Origin: Microbacterium luteum
GTDB taxonomy: Bacteria; Actinomycetota; Actinomycetes; Actinomycetales; Microbacteriaceae
Direction: 5' to 3'
DNA: 64,000 bases
NCBI RefSeq assembly: GCF_015277875.1
Contig: NZ_CP063814.1
Location: forward strand, 186,001 to 250,000
The position numbers and the translations under genes were made by a program. Of the stretch, positions 8,740 to 17,252 are shown in pieces; within the stretch, counting starts at the first letter, position 1; each line of letters opens with the position of its first letter. The notes below the pieces were generated by a model, which searched no databases, had not been told where the DNA came from, and saw only the letters and a program-made list of their open reading frames with translations.

Positions 8740-9141
8740 CGGTAAAGAGATCTTGACCCGGGCCCCAGCCTGAGTTGGTGCACGGAGCGGGGTCGGGTGC
8801 TGCCGCTTCGAGCAGCGTCGTCGGGTCCCCGGCAGCGGCCGGGTCTTCGTTCGCCACCGTGCCGCAATTCAGGCTGGTTGCCTTCCCTGTCGCGTGTTTG
8901 GCCGGTTATCGGCCCAAGGAGGCCCTACCAGCCTGCGTTAGGGCACCAGGGTGACTCGAGCCAGCATAGAGAGGGCCCGGGAGCCCCATCACGACCCTGC
9001 AGCTGGGCTCGCGTTACCGCCCCGGGCTCACCGCCCCGGCTCACACCACGGCTCGTCCGCCCCGGTCACACCCCGGGTCTCTTGCCCCGGCTCGCCGACA
9101 CGGGTTACGCCCGCGTCGCCGGTCCGCCGGAGGACTTCCGG
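8740..9141. other. Intergenic stretch with palindromes and CCCCGG-rich sequence
   Basis: Holds the right half of C1 (to 8777), a spacer, intact palindrome C2 (8865-8942), then about 200 bp in which GCCCCGG recurs irregularly (9019-9100). I see no convincing gene, promoter or RNA in it. Confidence 0.6.
8865..8942. repeat. Palindromic element family C, copy C2
   Basis: About 78 bp. Left arm CAATTCAGGCTGGTT, right arm ACCAGCCTGCGTTAGG, with an inner hairpin around GGCCGG/TCGGCC. It shares the left flank GCCACCGTGC with C1 and lies about 90 bp from C1's right end. Confidence 0.75.
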
Positions 9142-9732
9142 TCAGGCGTCGCCGCGGGCGTTGTAGACCAGGCTCTCGCTCGCGCCGTAGGCGCGGTACA
9201 CCTCGAGGGCCTCGTCGCGGGCCACTCCGATCGTCACCTCGATGCCGCGGGCTCGGAACTGGTCCGCCCAGTCGGCGACGACCGGCCCCTCGTCGAAGCC
9301 GGTCAGCTCCTCCAGTTCGGGACCCTCGCCGGCGACGACGAGCGAACGGACCCCGCTCCACATCGTCGCGCCGTAGCACTGCACGCAGGGGCGCCAGTTG
9401 ACGATGAGCGCCAGACGCGCGCCGTCTTCGCCGAGGTTCCAGCGGCCGAGGGCCCGCTGCGCGAGGGCGAGCGCCATGACCTCGGCGTGTCCGGATGTGA
9501 CCCCGGTGCTCAGCACGACGTTCACGCCGGCGGAGACCAGCTCGCCGGTCGACTCGTCCACGACGATTGCGGCGAACGGGCCTCCGTTGCCGGCTCGCCA
9601 GTTGCGGTCGGCGAGCTGGTTGACCAGCGCCATCCGCTCCTCGTTCGTGGAGAGGATGCGCGGGAGGCCGTCGAGTTCCGACGTCAGCCACTCCGGCAGC
9701 GTCATCGTGTAGGTCGTGGCGAGCTGGGGCAT
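9142..9732 (-). CDS. Nucleoside/CMP deaminase-family protein
   Basis: 196 residues. The zinc site is complete: HAE at residues 82-84 (SGHAEVMALAL) and PCVQC at 115-119, the cytidine/deoxycytidylate/guanine deaminase pattern. The stretch GPFAAIVVDESTGELVSAGVN is typical of the guanine deaminase/TadA-like branch. It probably deaminates a free base or nucleoside in the cytosol; the substrate is not decided. It lies downstream of the MFS exporter gene on the same strand with a gap of about 170 bp, so co-transcription is possible. Confidence 0.8.
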   Translation of the reverse strand: MPQLATTYTMTLPEWLTSELDGLPRILSTNEERMALVNQLADRNWRAGNGGPFAAIVVDESTGELVSAGVNVVLSTGVTSGHAEVMALALAQRALGRWNLGEDGARLALIVNWRPCVQCYGATMWSGVRSLVVAGEGPELEELTGFDEGPVVADWADQFRARGIEVTIGVARDEALEVYRAYGASESLVYNARGDA

Positions 9733-9904
9733 GGCGGTGCTTCTTTCGTGCGGGGGATCACCTCGACGCTAGAGTGCGCACGTTTCGCGGCGTCGGTGCG
9801 CGTGTTTCCGCCGCGTATCGCCGATCTCTCCCTGGCGCCGACGACGGGACGAGAAGTCGCCGTGCGTGCCCGGAGCGCCGGCCGGAGGTGCGGCGCAGTG
9901 CGGG

Positions 9905-11134
9905 TCAGCGGCGGGGGCGAATGAGGATGCCGACGACGGCGCCGAGCAGCGCGAGAACGCCAGCGGCGGTTGCGACCAGAGCGAAAGCCGCGGCGGGACC
10001 GCCGCCGGCTGCCAGCGCGCCTCCGGCCGAGGTGCCGATCGCGACGCCCAGCACGACGCCGCTGCCGGTCAGGGTCATGAGGATGCCGGCCCGGCCGGGC
10101 TGCGCGATGGACCCCGCGACACTGAACATCGTCAGCAGTGCCGGCCCCTGGAAGGCTCCGGCGAGCACGGCCCACACCAGCAGGACGACCACGTTCGGCG
10201 CGAGCATCATGCCGACCGCGCCGAGAGCCATCCCGGCTCCGGCGAGCACCCACCGCGTCGCGAGCCCGATGCGGTCGGGCACCGCGACCATGGCGACCGT
10301 CGTCACCGCGGAGCCGACCGCCATGACGGCGTACAGCAGGCTTCCCGAGTCGCCGAGCCCGTTCGTGAGGGCGAAGGAGGTCAGCCCGGCCTGGCTCGCG
10401 CCGAAGAACGTCCCCATCGCGAGCATGCCGCCGAGCACGACGGCGCCGAGGGAACGTCGCATCCAGGCGGGCAGTGGCACGCGCGTCGTCTCGGGAGCGT
10501 CGGCCGGCGCCGCATCCGGTCGACGCAGGGCGAAGCGAGCGGTGGGGTGCAGAGCGAACTGCGTCACGAACACCGCGATCAGCCCAGCCGCGGACAGCAG
10601 CGCGATCTCCGGGGAGACGGTCACGGCGAGGATGCCGACCACAGCGGGGCCGATGATGTAGACGACCTCGTCGGTGACGCCCTCGAACGCGAAGGCCGCC
10701 GAGAGGTCGTCGCCACTCATCGCCATCCAGCGCACCCGCGAGAGCGGTCCGACCTGGGGCAACGAGAGGCCGGTCGCTCCGGCCAGGGCGACGATCACGA
10801 GGTCGGGCGCGTCGGCGATGGTCGCGACCAGGGCGACCGCGAATGCGACGTTGAGCACGACGCCGGTCAGGAGCACGGGGCGCTGTCCGAAGCGGTCGCT
10901 CAGCGCGCCGCCGGTCGGAGCACCGATCGCCTCGCCCACCGCGGCGGCCGCGGCGGCTGCTCCCGCGAGCGCGATCGAGCCGGTGGATGCGCTGACGAGT
11001 GTGAGGATCGCCAGCGGCATCATCGACAGCGGCAGGCGTCCGAGGGAGGTCGCGATGAGGTAGCCCCACCCCGCGCGGGCGGGAAGTGTGCGGTAGGCCG
11101 CGAGCGCGGATCGGGCAGAGGTGTCTGCAGACAT
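9905..11134 (-). CDS. MFS transporter
   Basis: 409 residues from ATG 11134 (MSADTSARS); the frame is open further upstream, but that part is charged and non-membrane. Twelve hydrophobic segments are apparent, with the MFS loop motif GGALSDRFGQRPVLL between segments 2 and 3. The protein is Ala/Gly rich, like actinobacterial drug-efflux permeases of the YfcJ/MdtG-like group. Substrate unknown. Confidence 0.88.
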   Translation of the reverse strand: MSADTSARSALAAYRTLPARAGWGYLIATSLGRLPLSMMPLAILTLVSASTGSIALAGAAAAAAAVGEAIGAPTGGALSDRFGQRPVLLTGVVLNVAFAVALVATIADAPDLVIVALAGATGLSLPQVGPLSRVRWMAMSGDDLSAAFAFEGVTDEVVYIIGPAVVGILAVTVSPEIALLSAAGLIAVFVTQFALHPTARFALRRPDAAPADAPETTRVPLPAWMRRSLGAVVLGGMLAMGTFFGASQAGLTSFALTNGLGDSGSLLYAVMAVGSAVTTVAMVAVPDRIGLATRWVLAGAGMALGAVGMMLAPNVVVLLVWAVLAGAFQGPALLTMFSVAGSIAQPGRAGILMTLTGSGVVLGVAIGTSAGGALAAGGGPAAAFALVATAAGVLALLGAVVGILIRPRR

Positions 11135-11225
11135 GACGGGTCGCTCTCTGATGCCTCCCCCGGCCCGGAGGACATCGGTCGCCCACTGCTTTTCTGCTCT
11201 TCGGGGTGATCCTATCGGAGGAAGG

Positions 11226-11573
11226 TCACAGGCCGGATGCGGTCGCGCACGCGACGCACTGCGTGGCGTTCGGGCGGGCCTCGAGCCGTGCGGCGGGAAT
11301 CGCGCGGCCGCACGTCTTGCACGTGCCGTAGGCGCCGGATGCGCTGCGCGCCAGTGCCGCATCGATCTCGTCGAGTTCGCGCTCGGCAGCCGCGCGCAGT
11401 CCCTCCAGGCGCGACCACTCCGCCGAGAGCGTCACGCCCTCGGGGTCGTGTTCATCGTCGGCGGATTCCGCCCCGCGGTCGGTGCGCAGCCGGTCGATGT
11501 CTGCTCGAACGCGCGCGAGTCGTCGCATGGCGTCGTCGCGCTGTGCGTTCAGGCGTTCCTCGGGACCGCTCAT
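11226..11573 (-). CDS. TraR/DksA-type C4 zinc-finger protein
   Basis: 115 residues. An N-terminal alpha-helical, coiled-coil-like half rich in Arg, Glu and Leu precedes a C4 zinc finger with Cys85, Cys88, Cys106 and Cys109 (YGTCKTCGRAIPAARLEARP). This is the DksA/TraR build; known members bind the RNA polymerase secondary channel. Actinobacteria more often use CarD/RbpA, and these small TraR-like proteins are poorly characterised there. It lies 91 bp beyond the MFS start codon on the same strand, so it could head an mRNA with it. Confidence 0.85.
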   Translation of the reverse strand: MSGPEERLNAQRDDAMRRLARVRADIDRLRTDRGAESADDEHDPEGVTLSAEWSRLEGLRAAAERELDEIDAALARSASGAYGTCKTCGRAIPAARLEARPNATQCVACATASGL

Positions 11574-11649
11574 TCTGCGTCAGTCTACGTCTGGGCACCG
11601 ATCGCGGCACGCGCTGCGACCGCCGCCTCGCGGCGAGGTGGCGGTGCGG

Positions 11650-12156
11650 TCAGTCCGTGGATGCGTCTCGCCCGTGCGGCGGCGTCCACGCGCCGGGTCC
11701 GATGCCTTCGGCGATCCGCGTGGAGATCTCGCGCAGCTGCTGGGCCTGTGCCGACGTCAGGCGATCGAGCACGAGTCGGCGCACGAGCTCCTGGTGGCCG
11801 GGCGTCGTCTCGCCGACCTTTCCGAGGCCGGCGTCGGTCAGGATCGCGAGAGTGAATCGCCCATCGCTCGGGTCGGGTGTGCGGCGCATCCACCCCCTCG
11901 CCTCCAACCTGGTCGCCGCGCGTGACAAGCGCGAGAGGGAGCTGTTCGCGTACGTGGAGAGAGTGCTCATCCGCAGCGTCGCGTCGGGGGCGTGGGCCAG
12001 GGCGTAGAGCACCCCGAACTCGAAGTGCGTGAGCTGGGCATCGCGCTGCAGCTGCGCATCGAGGGCCGCCGGCAGCCACTCCAGCACGGTCGCGAGCGAC
12101 GCCCAGGTCGCCAGCTCGTCATCGGTGAGGGGTGCGGATGCGTCGGGCGGCGTCAC
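11650..12156 (-). CDS. MarR-family transcriptional regulator
   Basis: 168 residues, GTG start at 12156. Winged-helix core: LTHFEFGVLYALAHAPDATL, STLSTYANSSLSRLSRAATR (recognition helix) and the wing RRTPDPSDGRFTLAILTDAG. It is divergent to the SDR gene over a 110-bp spacer holding a good promoter and a GTCACGTGAC palindrome, so it probably controls that gene and itself. Confidence 0.9.
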   Translation of the reverse strand: MTPPDASAPLTDDELATWASLATVLEWLPAALDAQLQRDAQLTHFEFGVLYALAHAPDATLRMSTLSTYANSSLSRLSRAATRLEARGWMRRTPDPSDGRFTLAILTDAGLGKVGETTPGHQELVRRLVLDRLTSAQAQQLREISTRIAEGIGPGAWTPPHGRDASTD

Positions 12157-12187
12157 GCCGGCAGTCTATCGTCGCGACGGAATTCAC

Positions 12188-12224
12188 TTGCTCAGGAAAC
12201 TCAGATCGCCTATGGTCACGTGAC
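12188..12224 (+). promoter_or_regulatory. Promoter and candidate MarR operator ahead of the SDR gene
   Basis: TTGCTC (12188-12193), a 17-bp spacer and TATGGT (12211-12216) form a good sigma-70-type promoter pointing to the SDR start at 12267. GTCACGTGAC (12215-12224), a perfect 10-bp palindrome, overlaps the -10 box and the expected start site, where a MarR repressor could act. Binding is inferred. Confidence 0.55.
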
Positions 12225-12266
12225 GAGGAAAGTCATGCGCGCCGGATGGTGCGAGGAAGGATCACC

Positions 12267-13058
12267 GTGGAACAGGAACTGGCCGGCAAGACGGCGTTCG
12301 TGAGCGGGTCGACGCAGGGGATCGGCTACGCCATCGCGGCCGCCCTCCTGCGCCAGGGGGCATCGGTGGTGATCAATGGACGCACCGAGGCGCGGGTGGC
12401 CGCGGCGGTGGCGTCGCTGCGTGCCGAGATCCCGGCAGGCGACGTCGACGGGATCGCCGCCGACGTCGCCCGCGCCGACGAGCTCGGGCGCCTGACGGGA
12501 ATCATCGACGGCGTCGACATCCTCGTGAACAACGTCGGCGTCTTCGAGCTGAAGGCGTTCGCCGACATCTCCGACGACGAGTGGCAGCGATACCTCGACG
12601 TGAACCTGCTGAGCGGCGTGCGGCTGGCACGACACGCGCTGGCGCCGATGCTCGCGCGAGGATGGGGTCGCATCCTCTTCGTCGCCAGCGAGTCCGGGGT
12701 CGACGTGCCCGCCGACATGATCCACTACGGCGTCACGAAGGCGGCCACGATCGCGCTCGGCAACGGTCTGGCAAAGCTCACGCGTGGCACGAGCGTGACG
12801 GTGAACACCATCCTCGGCGGACCGACCTACTCCGACGGTGTCGCCGAGACCGTCGCGCAGATCGCCGCGTCGCAGGGCATGCCCGTCGACGACCTGAAGG
12901 CCGCGATCGCGGCCGGGAATCGCACGTCGCTCCTGCAGCGATTCATCGAGCCGGACGAGATCGCGCACCTGGCCGCATACCTCGCGAGTCCGCGTTCGTC
13001 CGCGACGAACGGCGCCGCTCTGCGCGCCGACGGCGGCACGCTGACGACGATGCTCTGA
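12267..13058 (+). CDS. SDR-family NAD(P)-dependent oxidoreductase
   Basis: 263 residues, GTG start with ribosome site GAGGAAGG 7 nt upstream. Rossmann motif SGSTQGIGYAIA near residues 14-25, NNVG in ILVNNVGVFEL, and the catalytic YxxxK as YGVTKAATIAL. The C-terminus (ATNGAALRADGGTL) is the classical SDR ending. It reduces or oxidises an unknown carbonyl/alcohol. Divergent MarR gene. A 9-bp-stem hairpin (13082-13108) follows the stop. Confidence 0.9.
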   Translation: MEQELAGKTAFVSGSTQGIGYAIAAALLRQGASVVINGRTEARVAAAVASLRAEIPAGDVDGIAADVARADELGRLTGIIDGVDILVNNVGVFELKAFADISDDEWQRYLDVNLLSGVRLARHALAPMLARGWGRILFVASESGVDVPADMIHYGVTKAATIALGNGLAKLTRGTSVTVNTILGGPTYSDGVAETVAQIAASQGMPVDDLKAAIAAGNRTSLLQRFIEPDEIAHLAAYLASPRSSATNGAALRADGGTLTTML

Positions 13059-13081
13059 TCCGGGAATCAGCGCGCGACGTC

Positions 13082-13108
13082 GCGCCGGCCCGTCGAGCCG
13101 GCCGGCGC
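13082..13108 (+). terminator. GC hairpin after the SDR gene
   Basis: GCGCCGGCC (13082-13090) pairs perfectly with GGCCGGCGC (13100-13108) across a 9-nt loop, 24 bp after the SDR stop. No T-run follows, so it is a terminator or mRNA-end hairpin of the GC-only type common in actinobacteria. Confidence 0.45.
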
Positions 13109-13183
13109 ACACGCGTGCGGTCGGCGACGAGTGACGCGGACCCCCCGCTTGCGCGGTTCGCCGCGCCGGAGGATGCTCGCCGC

Positions 13184-14023
13184 ATGGAGCCTCGTCGTCT
13201 GCTCGTCGACGTCGGCCGCGGGTGCGTCGACGTCGATGTGGTCGGGTCGGGCGAGCCGGTCGCCGTCACCCAGACAGCGCTCGATGTCGACGAGATGTCG
13301 CACGTTGCGAACAGCATCGCCCGCTCGGGCACTTTCCGCGTCATCCATGTGCGGCGTCGCGGGTACGGTGCGAGCAGTGCCCCGCATGCGCCGGGGTCGA
13401 TCTCCGCGGATGCCGCCGATGTCGCCGCCGTCATCCGTGCGCTCGACGCGAAGCCGACGCATGTGGTCGGCGCGAGCTACAGTGCGGCGGTCGCGCTGAC
13501 GCTCGCGACGATGGCGCCGGAGCTGGTGCGCACGGTTTCCGTCATCGAACCACCGCCGTCTGATGACGACGACTTCCGACGGCTCAACGACGCGCTCCTG
13601 AAGCGATGGCAGGAGTCGGGGACCGAGGCGGCCCTCGAACACTTCGCTGCGCTGCTGAGCGGCGCGCCCGGTCGTGATCAGACCCGTGTCGCCTCACCGC
13701 CGGCGGCTCCCTCGGCGCGCCACGCGGAGACCTTCTTCTCGACCGATCTTCCCGCTCTCGCGGCATGGCGATTCGGTCCGCGTGAGGCCGCGTCCGTGTC
13801 GGCGCCTGCACTCGTGGTCGGGGGCTCGGAGTCCGCCGCGATGTTCGCCGGGATGCGCGCACGGCTTGCGCGGGCCCTCCCGACGATCGAGGAGGTCGTC
13901 ATCCCCGGTGCCGGTCACGATCTCGCCGCGACACACGCAGGGGAGCTGACCGCGGCCGTCGTGATGCACATGTCCGCACATCCGATCGGTGACCATGCAT
14001 CCCCATCCGAGACGCATCCATAG
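13184..14023 (+). CDS. Alpha/beta hydrolase
   Basis: 279 residues from ATG 13184, with GGAGG about 10 nt upstream. Nucleophile elbow GASYSAAVAL (Ser within G-x-S-x-S), preceded by FRVIHVRRRGYGASS, and the C-terminal catalytic His in VIPGAGHDLAATHAG. Length fits a simple alpha/beta fold with a short lid. Substrate unknown. The ECF sigma factor gene starts 63 bp downstream. Confidence 0.85.
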   Translation: MEPRRLLVDVGRGCVDVDVVGSGEPVAVTQTALDVDEMSHVANSIARSGTFRVIHVRRRGYGASSAPHAPGSISADAADVAAVIRALDAKPTHVVGASYSAAVALTLATMAPELVRTVSVIEPPPSDDDDFRRLNDALLKRWQESGTEAALEHFAALLSGAPGRDQTRVASPPAAPSARHAETFFSTDLPALAAWRFGPREAASVSAPALVVGGSESAAMFAGMRARLARALPTIEEVVIPGAGHDLAATHAGELTAAVVMHMSAHPIGDHASPSETHP

Positions 14024-14086
14024 CGGGTGGCGGGCGCGGTGGCAACCCTGGGGTTCGCTTCCGTCGCCCTGACGGAGGATGCTCAC

Positions 14087-14677
14087 ATGGCGGAACCATT
14101 CGGCGCGGCACCATCGCAGGCGGATCTCGATGATCTTCTGGCGGCGGTCGCGAACGGGGATGCCGGTGCTTTCGCAGACCTGTACGCGCAGATCTCGCCG
14201 GCCGCTTTCGGCCTCGCCATCCGGGTCATCGGGGACCGGCATCTGGCCGAGGAGGTGCTGCAGGAGGTTTTCCTGCACATCTGGCGGAACGCCTCGACGT
14301 TCGACGCCGATCGCGGGGCGGCGAAGGGGTGGATCCTCATGCTGACGCACCGTCGTTCGGTCGATCGGGTGCGCGCGGTGCAGTCCGCCCGCGAGCGCGA
14401 CATCGCGGATGCGGCGCGCGTCGCCGCGACGCCCGGCGGCGACACCGCGACCGAGGCCGAGCTGCGCATCGACGGCGCTCGCCTGCGGCAGCAACTCTCG
14501 GGTCTCACCGCAGCGCAACGCCGGGTGATCGAGCTGTCGTACTTCGGCGGTCACACCCACGCGGAGATCGCCGAGCTGATCGGCTGCCCCCTGGGCACCG
14601 TGAAGTCCCGCATCCGCGACGCGTTGCCCCGGCTCCGGCGACACCACAGCGTGCCCGCTGAACCTGTGGTGGCCTGA
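14087..14677 (+). CDS. ECF-type RNA polymerase sigma factor (SigK/SigL-like)
   Basis: 196 residues from ATG 14087. Region 2 (LYAQISPAAFGLAIRVIGDRH, EEVLQEVFLHIWRNA) and region 4 (LTAAQRRVIELSYFGGHTHA, LGTVKSRIRDAL) are both complete. GGCAACC at 14041-14047 in the leader resembles an ECF -35 (AACC type) and could mean autoregulation. This subgroup usually has an anti-sigma gene next to it; here the next gene is a PIN-domain protein instead, with no membrane anti-sigma in sight. Confidence 0.9.
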   Translation: MAEPFGAAPSQADLDDLLAAVANGDAGAFADLYAQISPAAFGLAIRVIGDRHLAEEVLQEVFLHIWRNASTFDADRGAAKGWILMLTHRRSVDRVRAVQSARERDIADAARVAATPGGDTATEAELRIDGARLRQQLSGLTAAQRRVIELSYFGGHTHAEIAELIGCPLGTVKSRIRDALPRLRRHHSVPAEPVVA

Positions 14678-14724
14678 CGTGCAACCGGGTTGAGCGCTCG
14701 ACGCACGTCGGGTTCAGTGGACAC

Positions 14725-15141
14725 ATGGTGACATCCGAAGTGAGACGTTTCGCGATCGACGCCGTCACGGCGCTGCGCATCGTGCGCGACGATCCCGAGA
14801 TCGGCGCACGGCATCCCCTCGTCGGGCCGTCGGTGCTGCGCAGTCATGTGCTGTCGATGCTCTATCAGGAGACGCGAGAGGGTGTTCTGGATGAGGCGGA
14901 CGCCCGAGCTCAGCTGGACACGCTCGCGGGGCTGAAGATCCGGCTGCTCGGCGATCGTGTCTCACGGGCGACCGCCTTCACGCTCGCACACCGGCTCGAC
15001 TGGCCTGACACGGCGTCGGCGGAGTACCTCGCCGTCGCCTCGCTGCAGGCCGACGTCCTGGTCGCCGGCGACGGCCGCATCGCCGCGGCCGCGGCGGACA
15101 TCGTGCCCTTGGCCGACTACGACGAGCTCCACCAGGACTGA
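14725..15141 (+). CDS. PIN-domain (VapC-like) protein
   Basis: 138 residues. The acidic pattern of a PIN nuclease is present: Asp in RFAIDAVTAL, Glu in MLYQETREG, and the paired acidic positions in DTASAEYLAVASLQADVLVA followed by GDGRIA. PIN toxins of the VapC type cleave specific RNAs with Mg2+. No antitoxin-like small gene lies upstream within 300 bp, so it is either an orphan toxin or a domesticated nuclease. It starts 47 bp after the sigma factor and may share its mRNA; GTGCAACC at 14679-14686 could also give it an ECF-type promoter. Confidence 0.7.
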   Translation: MVTSEVRRFAIDAVTALRIVRDDPEIGARHPLVGPSVLRSHVLSMLYQETREGVLDEADARAQLDTLAGLKIRLLGDRVSRATAFTLAHRLDWPDTASAEYLAVASLQADVLVAGDGRIAAAAADIVPLADYDELHQD

Positions 15142-15256
15142 GCCACCCGCGGCTTTCCGAGGCGCGGATGGTGAGGAGATCCGGCCTCAGGAGGTCCCCT
15201 GCGACGTTACCGTCCTCGGGACGGTGTACCTCCTCCGCAAGCGGCGGATGTCGCGG

Positions 15257-16291
15257 TCAGCGCAACGCGGAGAGGGCGAGGACGGCGGCGTCGACGTCGG
15301 CGAGCATGCGCGCCTTCTGATCGTCGTCGCACCAGGCTGCCTCGAAGCCGGCGCGCGCGATGCGCGCGGCATCCGCATCGTCGAGACCCATCGCCGGCAG
15401 GGCGTGGGTGTACTCCCGGCCGATGTCGGTCTTGAAGAAGACGGCGTCGTCGGTGGCGAGTGTGACGGGCAGGCCCGCACGGACCATCTGCGCGATGCGG
15501 TGCTCGGGGGAGAAGTCCCAGTGCGAGAGCATGTGCGTCGAGTGCGGCGTGCACGTGAAGGGCACTCCGGATGCGGCGGCACGCGCGAGCGCATCGGCGT
15601 CGTCGACGACGCGGTAGCCGTGGTCGACCCGGTCGACCTCGAGCGTCTCGATCGCGTCGATCACGTTCCACGGTGAGGCGGTCATGGTCTCGCCGGCGTG
15701 CGCGGTGCGTTTGAGGCCGTGGCGGCCTGCCAGGTCGTACGCCTCGCGGAACCGCAGCGGATCCTCGGTGAGTTCGGGCGTGAGGTCGTCCTGCCCGATG
15801 CCGACGACCTGCTCGCGAGGGTGCGCCAGCACCGTCTCCACCATTGCGGTTGCCGCTGCCGCGGGGAGGGACCGATTGATGGCGGCGACGATGCGGAACC
15901 CGACGCCGAAGTCGCGCTCGGCCTGCGTGAGGCCGTCGGTGATCGCGTCGATGAGGCTCGGATAGTCGATCCCGCGGGGTGCGAAGTTGTCGGGGTTGAT
16001 GAAGTACTCGCGGTAGCGGAGGTTGCCGTCGCGCACCGCATCCTCGACCCCCTCATAGGCGACGCGCGCGATCTCGTCGCCGGTGGTGAGCGCCAGGTGC
16101 GCGGCGTTGAAGACGTCGAGGAAGTCGGGCAGGCCCTCGTACTCCAGCAGCGCGTCGAGGTCGTCCGTCTTCAGCGCCACGTCGTGCTTCGCCGCGAGTT
16201 CGATGAGGGTCGGTACGCGCATGACCGACACGAAGTGGCAGTGCAGCTCGGCCTTCGGGAGCAGGCGCAGGAAGTCGGTGGTGGAGAGCAT
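15257..16291 (-). CDS. Adenosine deaminase
   Basis: 344 residues from ATG 16291 (MLSTTDFLRLLPKAELHCHF). Metal-binding HCH near residues 16-18, RTAHAGETMTASP (third ligand and Glu), VDRVDHGYRVVDD and TLATDDAVFF. The TDD-A-FF pattern differs from the FGGY signature of the enzyme at 5771-6808, so this one is better called adenosine deaminase or a sister deaminase. It would turn adenosine to inosine, feeding the nucleoside phosphorylase at 40879-41655 and xanthine dehydrogenase. Confidence 0.85.
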   Translation of the reverse strand: MLSTTDFLRLLPKAELHCHFVSVMRVPTLIELAAKHDVALKTDDLDALLEYEGLPDFLDVFNAAHLALTTGDEIARVAYEGVEDAVRDGNLRYREYFINPDNFAPRGIDYPSLIDAITDGLTQAERDFGVGFRIVAAINRSLPAAAATAMVETVLAHPREQVVGIGQDDLTPELTEDPLRFREAYDLAGRHGLKRTAHAGETMTASPWNVIDAIETLEVDRVDHGYRVVDDADALARAAASGVPFTCTPHSTHMLSHWDFSPEHRIAQMVRAGLPVTLATDDAVFFKTDIGREYTHALPAMGLDDADAARIARAGFEAAWCDDDQKARMLADVDAAVLALSALR

Positions 16292-16406
16292 GGTGATCCT
16301 TCGGGTGCGGACTTCCTGTCTATCCCACCGAGATTTCGGATGCGTGACGCTCGCCGCTGACCGCTGCTGCGCCGGTGTCGGACGACCCTGCGAGGATGGG
16401 GGCACG

Positions 16407-17234
16407 ATGACACCTCTCGCGCACTCCTTCTCCTGGCGCGGCCGCACCGTGGCGTGGGATCGCTTCGGCGATGGGCCCCCTCTCGTGATGCTTCACGGCA
16501 CGCCATGGTCGTCGGAGCTGTGGCGCCCGATCGCTCGGGTGCTGGCCCGCACGCACACCGTGTATCTCTGGGACATGCCTGGCTACGGGCAGTCGTCGAT
16601 GCACCGCGATCATCCCGTCGACATTGGCGTGCAGGCAGAGCTCTTCGCAGAGCTCCTGGAGCACTGGGGTCTTGACCGGCCGCGCGTGATCGCCCATGAC
16701 ATCGGTGGCGCGGTCGCGTTGCGTGCGAGGCTGTGTCACGGCACTCGCTACGCGGCGATCGCCCTTGTGGACGTCGTCGCCCTTGCGCCATGGGGTTCGC
16801 CCTTCTTCCGTCTCGTTCGCGATCAGGAAGCGGTATTCGCGCAGATCCCGCCCGCGATTCATCGCGGAATGGTCGAGGCCTATATTCGTGGAGCGAGTCA
16901 CCGTGGTTTGCGGCCGGACGATCTCGCCATGCTCGTGGAACCGTGGACGACGAAGGTGGGCCAGGCTGCTTTCGTACGCCAGATCGCCGAGGCTTCCGAG
17001 CGTTTCACCGACGACATCGAATCCCGATACCGCCAGATCAACGAGCCGGTTCACATCTTCTGGGGCACCGAGGACACGTGGATCCCGGTTGATCGCGCCC
17101 ACCGGCTCCTGGAAACCTTTCCGCATTCTGCCCTCACCCTCATCGAGGGTGCGGGACACCTCGTGCAGCTGGATGCCCCGGCCGACCTTGCCGCGGAGCT
17201 CGTGCGGTGGGCCGCCGACGTCGCACCCTCCTGA
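16407..17234 (+). CDS. Alpha/beta hydrolase with Asp nucleophile (haloalkane dehalogenase / epoxide hydrolase-like)
   Basis: 275 residues, ATG 16407. Oxyanion motif HGTPWSS, the elbow VIAHDIGGAVAL with Asp in place of Ser, and a C-terminal EGAGHLVQLDAP histidine. An Asp nucleophile is the mark of dehalogenases and epoxide hydrolases rather than esterases. The Asp of IFWGTEDTWIP could be the third triad member. The gene is divergent from adenosine deaminase (115 bp between starts). Substrate unknown. Confidence 0.82.
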   Translation: MTPLAHSFSWRGRTVAWDRFGDGPPLVMLHGTPWSSELWRPIARVLARTHTVYLWDMPGYGQSSMHRDHPVDIGVQAELFAELLEHWGLDRPRVIAHDIGGAVALRARLCHGTRYAAIALVDVVALAPWGSPFFRLVRDQEAVFAQIPPAIHRGMVEAYIRGASHRGLRPDDLAMLVEPWTTKVGQAAFVRQIAEASERFTDDIESRYRQINEPVHIFWGTEDTWIPVDRAHRLLETFPHSALTLIEGAGHLVQLDAPADLAAELVRWAADVAPS

Positions 17235-17252
17235 GCGGGCGGGCACCGTCGG

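Larger units (their letters stand above)
7632..8777. repeat. Palindromic element family C, copy C1, split by an IS
   Basis: The left part is 7632-7670 (AATTCAGGCTGG near its start) and the right part 8740-8777 (CCAGCCTGAGTTGG). Removing the IS and one target copy restores an element of about 77 bp, the same size as intact copies C3 and C4. The arms pair outward as far as CCGTGCAC on the left and GTGCACGG on the right. Confidence 0.8.
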
